64,000 nucleotides of DNA from Thiosocius sp963753845 (GCA_963753845.1 CAVWEI010000036.1:62001-126000); one strand, 5' to 3'; shown: positions 43,285 to 52,955, numbered from the stretch's first letter. The notes: generated from the sequence alone by a model not told the origin. Program-made: numbers and translations.

Positions 43285-44793
43285 TTAGCGCCGCCCGGTA
43301 ATGGATCCCAGAATGCCGCGCAGGATCTGGCGCCCCAGTGAGGACCCGAGGGTGCGGGCGACCGATTTCGCCAGCGTCTCGCCGATGCTCTGCCGGTTGC
43401 TGGCCCGTGGCTGGCTGGCGCGTTGGTCTTTCTCTTCCTGCCTGCGGCGTTTTTCCTCGGCCTCGATGCGTTCGGCCTCCGCTGCTTCGCGCTGGCGCTG
43501 TTCGGCCAGTTCCTTCTCGCGTTTCTGGAGCATTTCATAGGCCGACTCGCGGTCGACCACTTGGTCGTAGGCGCTCTTCAGTGGAGACCGGCTGATCAGC
43601 TCTGCACGCCTTGCGGGATCGACCGGGCCGAACTGTGAGCGTGGCGGCGCCATCAATGTGCGTTCGACGACAGTCGGCACACCCTTGGCATCGAGAGTGG
43701 AGACCAGCGCCTCGCCAACCCCGAGCTGGCCTATGACCTCTTCGGTGTCGAAGGCCGGGTTTTCGCGGAATGTCTCGGCCGCGGCCTTCAGGGCCTTGCG
43801 GTCACGCGGTGTGAAGGCCCGCAGCGCATGCTGGATGCGATTGCCCAGCTGGCCGATCACCTCGTCGGGGACATCGTTGGGATACTGGGTGATAAAGAAC
43901 ACACCTACGCCTTTTGACCTGATCAGGCGGACGACCTGGGTGATCTTTTCGAGCAGGGCCTTGGGCGCGCTGCTGAACAGCAGATGGGCCTCGTCGAAGA
44001 AGAACACCAAGCGGGGGAGATCGGCATCACCGCGCTCGGGTAGTTCCTCCATCAGCTCCGAAAGCAGCCAGAGCAGGAAGGTCGCGTAGATCCTCGGTGA
44101 ATGGTAGAGGGTGGTCGCATCCAGGATGCTGATCACCCCGCGACCGGAAAAGTCGTTCTGCATCAAGTGCTCGACACGGATCGCCGGCTCGCCGAAAAAG
44201 GTCTCGCCGCCGGACTCTTCGAGCACCAGCAGGCGGCGCAGGATCGCCGTGACGCTGGCCCGCGATACCCGGCCATATGCGCGCTCCAGTTCGGCCGCGT
44301 TGTCGGTCACCCAGTTGAGCATCGAGCGCAGGTCTTTCAGATCGAGCAACAGCAGGCCCTGGTCGTCGGCCACACTGAATGCGATCTGCAACACGCCTTC
44401 CTGGGTCTCGTTGAGCTCCAGCAGATTGGCCAGCAGGGTCGGCCCCATCTCCGAGACCGTGGTGCGTACCGCGTGACCCTGTTCGCCGTAGACGTCCCAG
44501 AAAACGGTCGGGCTGGCCTCGAATCCGTGCCCCTCGATGCCTATGAATTTGATACGTTCGTCGATCTTGGGGTGTGGTTTGCCGGCAGCGGCGAGACCCG
44601 AGAGATCGCCTTTGACGTCTGCCGTGAACACCGGGACGCCGAGGCGTGAAAACGATTCCGCCAGCACCTGGAGGGTGACCGTCTTGCCGGTGCCCGTGGC
44701 ACCCGTTACCAAGCCGTGCCGGTTGGCCATGCCGGCGTTCAGCAGCACCTGTGCGCTGCCGGTCCCGCCCAGCAGAATGTTATTGTCGGCCAT
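43285..44793 (-). CDS. HerA-like ATPase, DUF853 family
   Basis: A 502-residue protein of the YjgR/DUF853 type. Walker A GLVTGATGTGKTVTLQ near residue 30, Walker B LPRLVFFFDEAHLLF near residue 250, arginine-bearing QYPNDVPDEVIGQLGNRIQHALRAFTP. Residues 405-450 are a charged coiled coil (KREKELAEQRQREAAEAERI). Related to DNA-translocating HerA/FtsK-like ATPases; the cellular role is not established. Confidence 0.9.
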   Translation of the reverse strand: MADNNILLGGTGSAQVLLNAGMANRHGLVTGATGTGKTVTLQVLAESFSRLGVPVFTADVKGDLSGLAAAGKPHPKIDERIKFIGIEGHGFEASPTVFWDVYGEQGHAVRTTVSEMGPTLLANLLELNETQEGVLQIAFSVADDQGLLLLDLKDLRSMLNWVTDNAAELERAYGRVSRASVTAILRRLLVLEESGGETFFGEPAIRVEHLMQNDFSGRGVISILDATTLYHSPRIYATFLLWLLSELMEELPERGDADLPRLVFFFDEAHLLFSSAPKALLEKITQVVRLIRSKGVGVFFITQYPNDVPDEVIGQLGNRIQHALRAFTPRDRKALKAAAETFRENPAFDTEEVIGQLGVGEALVSTLDAKGVPTVVERTLMAPPRSQFGPVDPARRAELISRSPLKSAYDQVVDRESAYEMLQKREKELAEQRQREAAEAERIEAEEKRRRQEEKDQRASQPRASNRQSIGETLAKSVARTLGSSLGRQILRGILGSITGRR

Positions 44794-45011
44794 CGCGTCC
44801 TCCTCGGATTTGGCAGCACTTTAACCCGAAAAAAGGTTCAGCAGAATGCGCGGTAGCGGGAGGAAGACGGGGGTGCGCAAAACAGGTAAAGGTTTAAACT
44901 CGGCATCAGTACGACAATCGGAATGCCGGCGAATGCGCGTGTTTCGCCGCGACCGGCGATTTCGTCGGGGCGAGCGAAGACGGCCGGCCACAAACCAGGG
45001 GATAACGGATC

Positions 45012-45939
45012 ATGCGTTGGAAAGGCAGAAGACAGAGCAGCAATATCGAGGACCGACGCAGTTCATCCGCCGGTGGTCTCGGTGGCCTGGGCCAGGGCGG
45101 CGGCGGGCTGATGCGCCTGCTGCCCGCGGTGTTTCGGATGCTCGGCATGAAAGGCACCATCGTGGTGGTGCTGGCACTGGGTGCATACAGCTACTTCAGC
45201 GGGGGTGGCCTGGGTGGGCTTCTCGGCGGCCTGGAGGGGGCCGGGGTACAGACCAGTCAGACCGCACCGAAAGGCAAGGTGGAGCAGACCGCCCAGGAGA
45301 AGGAACTGGTCGACTTCGTCGGCGTTGTGCTGGCCGACACGGAGGAGACCTGGAATGCTGTGTTCGAGGCGCAGGGCCAGTCATACAGGGAGCCGCGTCT
45401 GGTGCTTTACCGTGGCGCCGTGAACTCGGCCTGTGGTCTCGGACAGGCGGCGATGGGCCCTTTTTATTGCCCGGGTGACCAGAAGGTCTATCTCGATCTC
45501 GGTTTCTTCGATGACCTCAAGCAGCGACACGGTGCCCCGGGTGATTTTGCCCAGGCCTACGTGATCGCGCACGAGGTGGGGCATCACGTGCAGACCCTGC
45601 TGGGCATATCGGACAAGGTGCAGAAGGCCAAGCGCGGCCTCAGCGAGGAGCAGCAGAACCAGCTGTCTGTTAAACAGGAGCTGCAGGCCGATTGTTTCGC
45701 CGGTATCTGGGGGCACAACGCCAGCCGCAGCCGCCAGTTGCTGGAGCCGGGAGACATCGAGGAAGGGCCTGAATGCGGCCAGCGCGATCGGTGACGACCG
45801 TCTGCAGAAGCAGTCTCGCGGGTACGTGTCGCCGGACTCCTTCACGCATGGCAGCTCGGCACAACGGGTTCGCTGGTTCAAGACCGGTCTTGAAAAAGGA
45901 AGTCTGACCGCCTGCAATACCTTTGCCGCCGGCAGCTGA
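45012..45939 (+). CDS. neutral zinc metallopeptidase, YpfJ-like (frameshifted)
   Basis: About 309 residues. Single transmembrane segment near residue 50 (GTIVVVLALGAYSYF) after a Gly-rich cytoplasmic tail, then a peptidase domain with the zinc motif VIAHEVGHHVQ and further ELQADCFAGIW. The frame breaks near 45774 (GAAGGGCCTG with one G too many): the corrected frame continues GLNAASAIGDDRLQKQ to the family-like end WFKTGLEKGSLTACNTF. Uncorrected it stops at 45794. Confidence 0.88.
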
Positions 45940-46046
45940 ACACGCGGTTTCCGCCCGGACGGCCATCTGCCTTGAATTGACACATGGCCGCGCCCGGCAG
46001 TGGCGCCGTTTCTGCTACCCTTGCCGCCTCCTATTGAGGGCAAGAC

Positions 46047-47240
46047 ATGAGCGATCTGCTTCGGCTGGGCAAAGATCAGGACAGGCGCCTGCGCGCCGGG
46101 CACCTGTGGGTGTATTCGAACGAGGTCGATACCGAGGCGACACCGCTGAAGGGGTTCGAGCCCGGTCAGGCAGTGAATATCGAGAATGCCCAGGGAAGAT
46201 GGCAGGGCCTGGGTTACGTCAACCCCAACTCCCTGATCTGCGCGCGCCTGGTGACGCGCTCACGCGATTTCTCGCTGGATGGCTCCCTGCTGGTGCATCG
46301 CATCAAGGTGGCCCTCGCGTTGCGCGAGCGTCTGCATGCCAAGCCCTACTACAGACTGTTGTTTGGCGAGGCCGACGGTATCCCGGGTGTCGTGGTGGAC
46401 CGCTACGGCGACTATCTGGCGGTGCAGATCACCACGGCGGGCATGGAGCTGCTGAAGGACGCCCTGGTTGCGGCCCTGGTCAAGGTGTTGAAACCCGCGG
46501 GTATCGTCATGCGCAACGACGGGGGCGTGCGTGAACTCGAAGGGCTGACCCGCTACGTCGAGCTGGTACATGGCCAGGTACCCGATCTGGTGCAGATCGA
46601 AGAGGGTGACTGCCGGTTCGAGGTCTCGCTCAACGAAGGTCAGAAGACCGGCTGGTTCTATGACCAGGCGGCCAACCGTGATCAGTTCATGCGCTACGTC
46701 GAACGAAAGCGGGTGCTGGATGTGTGCAGTTACACCGGAGCCTGGGCCGTGCGCGCGGCAAAGGCGGGTGCCGCCGCGGTCACCGCGGTGGATACATCGG
46801 CCCAGGCCCTGGAGCATCTGCAGGCCAATGCATCACTGAACCGGGTGGACGACAGGGTGGAGACAGTGCGCGGGGATGCATTCGAGGTACTGCGCGACCT
46901 GCGCGCAAAGCGTGAGCATTTCGATGTCGTGGTGTTGGATCCGCCGGCATTCATCAAGCGCAAGAAGGATCTGAAGGAGGGGACCCTGGCGTACCGGCGG
47001 CTGAATGAGGCGGCACTGGGTCTGCTACAGCGCGACGGGATGCTAGTGACCGCGTCCTGTTCTTTTCACATGCAGGGGGATCAGTTGTTGCGTACCGTAC
47101 AGCAGGCGGCGCGGCACAGTGATCGCAGTCTCCAATTGCTGCAGCAGGGCCAGCAGGGTCCCGATCACCCCATCCACCCCGCTATTCCGGAAACGGCCTA
47201 TCTGAAGGCCTTCTTCCTGCGCGTGTTGCCGACGCTGTAA
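46047..47240 (+). CDS. rlmI: 23S rRNA m5C1962 methyltransferase-like protein
   Basis: A 397-residue class I SAM methyltransferase with an N-terminal PUA domain (DRRLRAGHLWVYSNEVD), an EEHEYSVHL-type central region and the catalytic domain: VLDVCSYTGAWAVRAA (motif I), VLDPPAFIKRKKDL (motif IV) and VTASCSFHM with the catalytic cysteine. Corresponds to RlmI/YccW. Stop is 8 bp from the convergent XRE regulator gene. Confidence 0.92.
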   Translation: MSDLLRLGKDQDRRLRAGHLWVYSNEVDTEATPLKGFEPGQAVNIENAQGRWQGLGYVNPNSLICARLVTRSRDFSLDGSLLVHRIKVALALRERLHAKPYYRLLFGEADGIPGVVVDRYGDYLAVQITTAGMELLKDALVAALVKVLKPAGIVMRNDGGVRELEGLTRYVELVHGQVPDLVQIEEGDCRFEVSLNEGQKTGWFYDQAANRDQFMRYVERKRVLDVCSYTGAWAVRAAKAGAAAVTAVDTSAQALEHLQANASLNRVDDRVETVRGDAFEVLRDLRAKREHFDVVVLDPPAFIKRKKDLKEGTLAYRRLNEAALGLLQRDGMLVTASCSFHMQGDQLLRTVQQAARHSDRSLQLLQQGQQGPDHPIHPAIPETAYLKAFFLRVLPTL

Positions 47241-47248
47241 GTCGCATA

Positions 47249-47617
47249 TCAGGATGACATGCGCCGGCCGGCCAGCAGTCGGATCTCGCTGCGCATGCGT
47301 TCGCGTTCACCCTCACTCAGGGTCATCCAGATCTCTGCAACTTCACGCGCCTCATCGGTCAAAGGCGTCGCCTTTTCATCACCGAACATGAGCCATGCGG
47401 GATTGACGTCGAGCACCGAGGCGATCTCGTCGATCTTGCGCGGGCGTAGGCTCTTGCCATTTTCGATCTTCTGGATTACCGCCTGATTGGTGCCGGCCTG
47501 TACGGCCAGTTGTTCCTGGGTCCAACCCATCTGGCGGCGCCGGTAGCGCAGGCGCTCACCAAGCGTACGCAGATGATGCGGGATTACCTTCGTTCCATTC
47601 ATGCCTACGAGCCTCAT
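47249..47617 (-). CDS. XRE-family transcriptional regulator
   Basis: A 122-residue protein with a Cro/C1 helix-turn-helix (LGERLRYRRRQMGWTQEQLAVQAGTNQAVIQKIENGKSLRP, shown here only by its ends LGERLRYRR and IENGKS) and a C-terminal tail resembling LexA-less regulators (VNPAWLMFGDE). I chose the ATG six bases after GAGAG; TTG and ATG alternatives lie close by. Target and ligand unknown. Confidence 0.85.
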   Translation of the reverse strand: MRLVGMNGTKVIPHHLRTLGERLRYRRRQMGWTQEQLAVQAGTNQAVIQKIENGKSLRPRKIDEIASVLDVNPAWLMFGDEKATPLTDEAREVAEIWMTLSEGERERMRSEIRLLAGRRMSS

Positions 47618-47757
47618 ATCCAACTCTCGCCAGTTAGGTTGCTGATATATGTTGTGGATTAGCTAACGGCGTTCGTGCTCGAAACTTGAGTGGTGACGGA
47701 AAGTCAGGAATTAACGGCAGATTGGCCACGGCTTTGCTGCAGCCGCGCGTGCTTGAG

Positions 47758-49011
47758 TCAGTTCTGGTACAGACTGCAGGCGCTGATGCGTCTCTCTATC
47801 TCGTCCATTGCCTGCTTGTACGCCGGGCTGCCAACATGACCGAAGCGCTGCCTGAATGCCTCGCCACGCAAGTGCTCAGGGAGGTCTCTTGCAAGCGGCA
47901 TGATGTCTGTTTCCACGACGCCAGCGGCAAGGCGTTGCTGCACTCTGCGTGCTTCCTGCTCCGAGCTTGTTGCAAGCTCCCCGAAGCGGCTGCCGGCGCG
48001 GTCCGCTGCGATATCCGTGAAGCTGAATCCGGATCCGTTGTCGGTGTCGGATATCTCCTTGAACAGGCCCACGGCGTCAGACAGCGTGCTGTCGCCGCGT
48101 GCGGCCAAGGCGGCAGAGGCAAGGAAGTGTTGCGCAAAATCTTTGCGGCCTTCGAGCTTCAGGCGAAACGGGCTTGGCCGCCGCGGCCTGCCTGGTACCA
48201 GCCGGCTGATGTCCTGACCGCTGGCCCAGGTCCCGAGAACGGTGAGCAGGGAGATATTCTCCGCAACCGGATTCTCCTGGCGTGATCGCTCCATCGCTTT
48301 CGTGAACATCGGCTGCAGTAGCTGGGTCAGGGAGCCGTTTTTTCCGATACCGCGGGACTGCAGGTCGAGGAGAAGATCGAGGTAGACACCCAATGCCTCG
48401 CGGTCACCGCCAGTGAGCAGGGTATCGCGCGCCTGATCGACCAAAACCGGGTCCCATTGATAGGTGACAAGCAATCTGTCGGGAGACAATTGCAAATGCC
48501 GCGCCAGGCCCGCGGCGCTTTCCAGTTGGGTGCTGTCGTAGACGTGAGTAAGTATCTTTCGTGCGATCAGGGTGGCCAGCGGACCCGGTATGTTCAGCTG
48601 TCCAAGCCGCAGCCGGGTAACCTTGGGTTGTCCTCCGCCCGTGTCGACCGTCGTGTCGACATTGAGGAAGTTCCGCCAGGGCAGGTAAGGGATCTGCACA
48701 GTTGCCATCAGTTGCAGGCGGTCTTTCGCCAAAGCAAGTCGCGCGCTTCCTTTCGCGAGCTTCTGCAGCAGATAGTTCGCAGCCAGGTTGAGATCCTGCT
48801 GACCAAGTTCGATGGTGCGCTGCGTGCCCGGTGGCAGATTGCGCGGATCGTTTTGCTTCAGGATGGTCTTGGCACGGGCGATGTCCGCGTGTGAAAGACT
48901 GACGCGTTCGTCGACCAGGGCGGCATCGGATAACGCGAACCAGGCGATTGCGGCGACAGCCAGGGGGCTGAGCAGGATCAGCACAAGAGTCAGCTTGATC
49001 AGCGCGCGCAT
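47758..49011 (-). CDS. conserved hypothetical membrane-anchored protein
   Basis: A 417-residue protein with one N-terminal transmembrane helix (LTLVLILLSPLAVAAIAWF), then a periplasmic part. Notable segments: IELGQQDLNLAANYLLQKL and, near residue 335, SGFSFTDIAADRAGSRFGELA, which looks like a conserved block of a proteobacterial family with a lytic- or protease-like flavour, but no catalytic motif can be claimed. Divergent from lgt across about 110 bp. Confidence 0.6.
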   Translation of the reverse strand: MRALIKLTLVLILLSPLAVAAIAWFALSDAALVDERVSLSHADIARAKTILKQNDPRNLPPGTQRTIELGQQDLNLAANYLLQKLAKGSARLALAKDRLQLMATVQIPYLPWRNFLNVDTTVDTGGGQPKVTRLRLGQLNIPGPLATLIARKILTHVYDSTQLESAAGLARHLQLSPDRLLVTYQWDPVLVDQARDTLLTGGDREALGVYLDLLLDLQSRGIGKNGSLTQLLQPMFTKAMERSRQENPVAENISLLTVLGTWASGQDISRLVPGRPRRPSPFRLKLEGRKDFAQHFLASAALAARGDSTLSDAVGLFKEISDTDNGSGFSFTDIAADRAGSRFGELATSSEQEARRVQQRLAAGVVETDIMPLARDLPEHLRGEAFRQRFGHVGSPAYKQAMDEIERRISACSLYQN

Positions 49012-49120
49012 GCGGGACTCCGGGAATATCGGGATAGCCTACTTAGCGTGCTGCGGGCTGTCCATGTCCTGTTCGAAAACAGCGGCTTGAGAGGGTATAT
49101 AGCTGGTAAACTCGCGCGCC

Positions 49121-49957
49121 ATGGTCTTCCCGGAATTCGACCCTGTCGCCCTGCATCTCGGTCCACTTGCGATTCGCTGGTATGGACTGATGTACCTTGC
49201 CGGTTTTGCTGGGGCATGGTGGCTGGGGCGCGCGCGCGCCCGCCGGGAATGGGCCGTGATTACACCATCGCAGATGGATGACCTGTTGTTCTACGCGGCA
49301 CTGGGCGTGATCCTTGGCGGGCGTATCGGCTATACCCTTTTCTACAACTTCGATGGCTGGTTGTCCGATCCTTTGCAGATCCTGCGGGTATGGGAGGGCG
49401 GCATGTCTTTCCATGGCGGCTTCCTCGGGGTCCTGGTCGCGATGTGGTGGTACGGCAGGCGCACCGGCAAAGGCTTTTTTGAGCTGACAGACTTTATTGC
49501 GCCACTGGTACCCTTGGGTTTGTTCGCCGGGCGCGTGGGCAACTTCATCAACGGCGAATTGTGGGGCGCACCGGGCCATGTGCCCTGGGCGATGCGGGTG
49601 TCGTGCTCCAGCAATCCCGGGCTGTGCCTCGACAAGCTGCAACTTCCCTCCGGCATCCCGTTTTCCCCACCCCTACACCCGACGCAGTTGTACGAGGCGG
49701 TACTGGAGGGTGTCGTCCTGTTCCTCCTGCTCTGGTTTTTCAGTGCGCGGCCGCGTCCGACCATGGCGGTATCGGGCCTGTTCCTGCTCGGTTACGGGAT
49801 ATTCAGGTTCATGGTCGAATTCCTCCGGATGCCAGATGCGCACCTGGGCTATCTGGCCTTCGGATGGGTTACCATGGGGCAACTGCTCTCGGCGCCGATG
49901 ATCCTTGCCGGTGCCGCGCTTCTGATCCTTGCATCCCGTAAGCAAACCAAGGCATGA
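49121..49957 (+). CDS. lgt: prolipoprotein diacylglyceryl transferase
   Basis: A 278-residue polytopic enzyme that adds diacylglycerol to the lipobox cysteine of prolipoproteins. Motifs: RWYGLMYLAGF, GGRIGYTLFYN, MSFHGGFLGV, and the signature GRVGNFINGELWG. Seven membrane helices expected. Overlaps thyA by four bases, the same lgt-thyA order as in enterics. Confidence 0.96.
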   Translation: MVFPEFDPVALHLGPLAIRWYGLMYLAGFAGAWWLGRARARREWAVITPSQMDDLLFYAALGVILGGRIGYTLFYNFDGWLSDPLQILRVWEGGMSFHGGFLGVLVAMWWYGRRTGKGFFELTDFIAPLVPLGLFAGRVGNFINGELWGAPGHVPWAMRVSCSSNPGLCLDKLQLPSGIPFSPPLHPTQLYEAVLEGVVLFLLLWFFSARPRPTMAVSGLFLLGYGIFRFMVEFLRMPDAHLGYLAFGWVTMGQLLSAPMILAGAALLILASRKQTKA

Positions 49958-50787
49958 AACAGTATCTGGACCTGCTTTATCGTGTTCGCCAGTTCGGCGA
50001 TTTCAAGGGCGACCGCACCGGAACGGGCACCTGGTCGCTGTTCGGCCACCAGATGCGTTTCGATCTGCGGCAGGGGTTCCCGCTGGTGACTACCAAGAAG
50101 ATACATCTGAAGTCCGTGATTCACGAGCTTCTGTGGTTTCTGAAGGGTGACACCAATACCCGTTATCTGACAGAGAACGGTGTGCGGATATGGGATGAAT
50201 GGGCCGATGAAAAAGGTGATCTCGGCCCCGTGTACGGCCACCAGTGGCGCTCCTGGCCTGCGCCGGATGGCCGCAATATCGATCAGATGAGCCAGGTCAT
50301 CGGGCAGATCCGGAACAATCCGGATTCACGCCGGATCATCGTTTCGGCATGGAATCCCGCCGACCTGCCCGACGAGAGCATCTCGCCCCAGGCCAACGTT
50401 GCCGCGGGGCGGATGGCCCTGGCGCCCTGCCACGCGTTCTTCCAGTTCTACGTCTGCGATGGCCGCCTGTCCTGCCAGCTCTACCAGCGCAGTGCGGACA
50501 TCTTTCTCGGCGTGCCGTTCAATATCGCCAGTTACGCGCTGTTGACCCTGATGGTTGCGCAGGCCTGCGAGCTGGAGGCCGGCGAATTCATCCACACCCT
50601 GGGTGACGCCCACCTGTACACCAATCACCTCGAGCAGGCAGATGAGCAGCTGACCAGGACCCCCTATGAACTGCCGCGAATCGAGCTGAATCCCGCCGTC
50701 AAAGACCTTTTCGCCTTTCGCTACGAGGATTTCAGCCTCAGTGGGTACGAGCATCATCCACACATCAAGGCGCCCATCGCCGTCTGA
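49954..50787 (+). CDS. thyA: thymidylate synthase
   Basis: A 277-residue enzyme converting dUMP to dTMP with methylene-THF. Catalytic cysteine C159 in ALAPCHAFFQFYV; RTGTGTWSLFG, LPPCH-type context and RSADIFLGVPFNIASYALL are typical. The dihydrofolate it makes is reduced by folA 0.4 kb downstream. Start overlaps lgt (ATGA). Confidence 0.97.
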   Translation: MKQYLDLLYRVRQFGDFKGDRTGTGTWSLFGHQMRFDLRQGFPLVTTKKIHLKSVIHELLWFLKGDTNTRYLTENGVRIWDEWADEKGDLGPVYGHQWRSWPAPDGRNIDQMSQVIGQIRNNPDSRRIIVSAWNPADLPDESISPQANVAAGRMALAPCHAFFQFYVCDGRLSCQLYQRSADIFLGVPFNIASYALLTLMVAQACELEAGEFIHTLGDAHLYTNHLEQADEQLTRTPYELPRIELNPAVKDLFAFRYEDFSLSGYEHHPHIKAPIAV

Positions 50788-50963
50788 GCAGTGTCCCGGC
50801 CTCAGCGGTTGGGAACGGAAGAACATTCGTGGAAACCTGGCCTGCTTGCGGCAATGTCCGGGCCTTGTTGACTCAAATCAACCAACCGATCGAATGGCCC
50901 TTGCGCAAAACCCACATAACAGTATATAAGTAAATAACGAAATTCTATTCAGAGGTGATTGTC

Positions 50964-51095
50964 ATGAGTGGCGAATTGGTAGTGGATGGCCGCGAATTGC
51001 TGGAAATGGCCGAAGAGGCACCGGATCAGGTCGAGGCCATCATCGAAATGATGATCGACGCCGACGAGGACCTGCTCGGCGAAGAGGAAGAGTAA
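50964..51095 (+). CDS. small acidic protein, 43 residues
   Basis: An ATG with a well-placed AGAGGTGA site opens a 43-codon frame: MSGELVVDGRELLEMAEEAP at the start and DADEDLLGEEEE at the end. About 40% of the residues are Asp or Glu, and it should be helical. It sits between thyA and folA in 380 bp otherwise without a gene. Family unknown; real coding is supported by the ribosome site and codon pattern only. Confidence 0.5.
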   Translation: MSGELVVDGRELLEMAEEAPDQVEAIIEMMIDADEDLLGEEEE

Positions 51096-51171
51096 TGTGG
51101 CGGCCGGCCCCTTGCCTTGGCGGGGGGGCCGGCGGTATCTGGCAACCGGCACCGGCTGCTAAGCTCGGTGC

Positions 51172-51669
51172 ATGAAGCCTTTGTCCAACCTGTCGATTAT
51201 CGCGGCCCTTTCCGACAACCTGGTCATCGGTCGCGACAACCGGCTTCCGTGGCGCATGCCAGCGGATCTGGCTCATTTCAAACGCCTTACCATGGGCAAG
51301 CCCATCATCATGGGACGCCGCACCTGGGAGTCCTTGCCTGGCCTCCTTCCGTACCGCACGCATATCGTTGTTACCCGGGACCGCGACTATGTCGCCGAGG
51401 GTGGTTTCGTGGTGCATTCGATCGAAGAGGCGTTCAGATTCGCGGGTGATGCCGAGGAGATGATGGTCATCGGCGGGGCCGATCTGTACGCGCAGACCCT
51501 GCCATTGGCCTCGCGCATGTATCTGACCTTGATCCACGAGCAGATCGACGGTGATACCCGGTTTCCGGACTACCCGGAGATGCATTGGCGCGAAGTCTCG
51601 CGCGAATCGCACGCGGGCGACGACCGAAATCCGCACGCCTACAGCTTCGTCGAACTGGAGCGCTGTTAG
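51172..51669 (+). CDS. folA: dihydrofolate reductase
   Basis: A 165-residue NADPH enzyme reducing dihydrofolate. IIAALSDNLVIGRDNRLPWRMPADLAHFK with the catalytic acidic residue, GKPIIMGRRTWESL, VVTRD and MVIGGADLYAQTLP. Complements thyA upstream. Its stop is 95 bp from the end of the speE fragment. Confidence 0.96.
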   Translation: MKPLSNLSIIAALSDNLVIGRDNRLPWRMPADLAHFKRLTMGKPIIMGRRTWESLPGLLPYRTHIVVTRDRDYVAEGGFVVHSIEEAFRFAGDAEEMMVIGGADLYAQTLPLASRMYLTLIHEQIDGDTRFPDYPEMHWREVSRESHAGDDRNPHAYSFVELERC

Positions 51670-51764
51670 ACCAAACCCAAGTGCCTGGTAGCAGTCATTG
51701 CTGCCGACGAGCCTCCAGCTTGCCAATGCTTTGGTTTTCGCGGTTCGCCAAAAAGCTAGTGGAT

Positions 51765-52304
51765 TCAGCCGCCCGCCAGCCAAGCGGCGCGTGCCCTGCG
51801 GAAGAACTCGGGTTGTGCAAAGGCGCCGCGGTGGATTTCCTCGTTGTAATACACGGTCTCAAAAGTCCTGGTGGCGACGTCGTCGGCACGGAACCCGTTC
51901 AGTTCCGCGTTCTTTGCCCCGATTGTGGCCGACCACCAGCCGGTCGGGTAGATCGGCTGAGGGAAGAACAGGGTGCGTGCGTCGGCGAACCTCGCTGCCT
52001 GCAGGCTGCGATACATCCGCTCGAGGATGGCCAAGTGGATGAGCGGCGACTCGCTTTGCTGGACAAGCATGCCTCCGTCACCCAGCGCACGGTGGCAGGC
52101 GTCGTAGAACTCCGGTGTGAACAGTACCTCGCCGGGGCCGATCGGGTCGGTCGAGTCGACGATGATCACGTCGAGCGAACCGGGCGCCGCGTCTTTCATC
52201 CACTGGATGCCATCGATGAACAGCAGTTTTGCACGCGGGTCGTCATTCGATTCGCACAATTCCGGGAAATGCAGTTCCGCGGCGCGCGTGACGACCTCGT
52301 CGAC
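51765..52304 (-). pseudogene. speE: spermidine synthase, C-terminal fragment
   Basis: 179 residues covering the C-terminal two thirds of SpeE: VDEVVTRAAELHFPELC, DVIIVDSTDPIGPGEVLF with the catalytic DSTDP, LVQQSESPLIHLAIL and YPTGWWSATIGAKN. About 100 N-terminal residues, including the first part of the SAM-binding fold, are missing. Upstream the minus strand continues as antisense of a speA 3' end. The break is at a GTCGAC palindrome (52299-52304). Either a rearrangement or a mis-join. Confidence 0.8.
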
Positions 52305-52466
52305 TCGGTGGACGAGTTGCTGAGATTCGTCCACTACGATCCGGATGCGATGCTCGAGTCGTATCTGCGAAAGTTGCGGAACCAGGGTGTCAGCGATGCC
52401 TTCATCGACAGTCATTACCGCGAGTTGAAGGCCGGTCTGCACGGTTACACTTACCTGAAAAGTTGA
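52302..52466 (+). pseudogene. speA: arginine decarboxylase, C-terminal fragment
   Basis: 54 residues ending in LKAGLHGYTYLKS, with VDELLRFVHYDPDAML, match the extreme C-terminus of biosynthetic arginine decarboxylases (GLxGYTYL is the family end). Everything before is absent, replaced by the reverse strand of speE. speA and speE are often neighbours, so a deletion plus inversion of that locus, or an assembly error, would give this picture. Confidence 0.65.
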
Positions 52467-52625
52467 GACCCGTGTCAGGGCAATGGAAGGGAAATCTTTA
52501 TAGTGAAGTATTGTTTTTCTTGGATAGTGGATGCTTGCTAACCAGGACGTCCGCTGACTACCCTGCAGACCCTCGGCTTGAAGGATCACGCCGTCAAGGC
52601 AATATCCTACGCAGGAGAAACAGCG

Positions 52626-52955
52626 ATGACGATGATCGAAAACCTGCACGGCATGCTTGAGCGCGGAGTCGACAGTGCGCTGTTGCGCTATTCGCTCGGC
52701 AACGAACTGTTCAAGGTGGGTGACGCCGATGCGGCCATTGCCCACCTTCGCCAGGCGCTCACGTTCGATGCCGATTACTCTGCCGCTTGGAAAATGCTGG
52801 GTCAGGCATTGGCAAGTGCGGGGAGTCATGCCGAGGCAGTGGACGTGCTGGGGCAGGGGATCGAAGTGGCCCAGCGTCGCGGCGACGTTCAGGCAGCGAA
52901 GGAAATGGGCGTTTTCCGCAAGCGCTCACAGAAGGCCCTGGAGGGGGCTGCCTGA
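52626..52955 (+). CDS. small TPR protein
   Basis: A 109-residue protein consisting of two to three TPR helices pairs (ALLRYSLGNELFKVGDADAAIAHLRQALTFDADYSAAWKMLGQALASAGSHAEAV in outline). AGGAG lies about 12 bases before the ATG; a second ATG two codons later is possible. Likely an adaptor; convergent with the ECF sigma 3 gene. Confidence 0.7.
   Translation: MTMIENLHGMLERGVDSALLRYSLGNELFKVGDADAAIAHLRQALTFDADYSAAWKMLGQALASAGSHAEAVDVLGQGIEVAQRRGDVQAAKEMGVFRKRSQKALEGAA

Noticed and set aside
51765..52829. A 354-residue minus-strand frame covering the spe junction
   Set aside because: Its N-terminal half is antisense to the speA fragment and to noncoding DNA; only the C-terminal 179 residues are SpeE.
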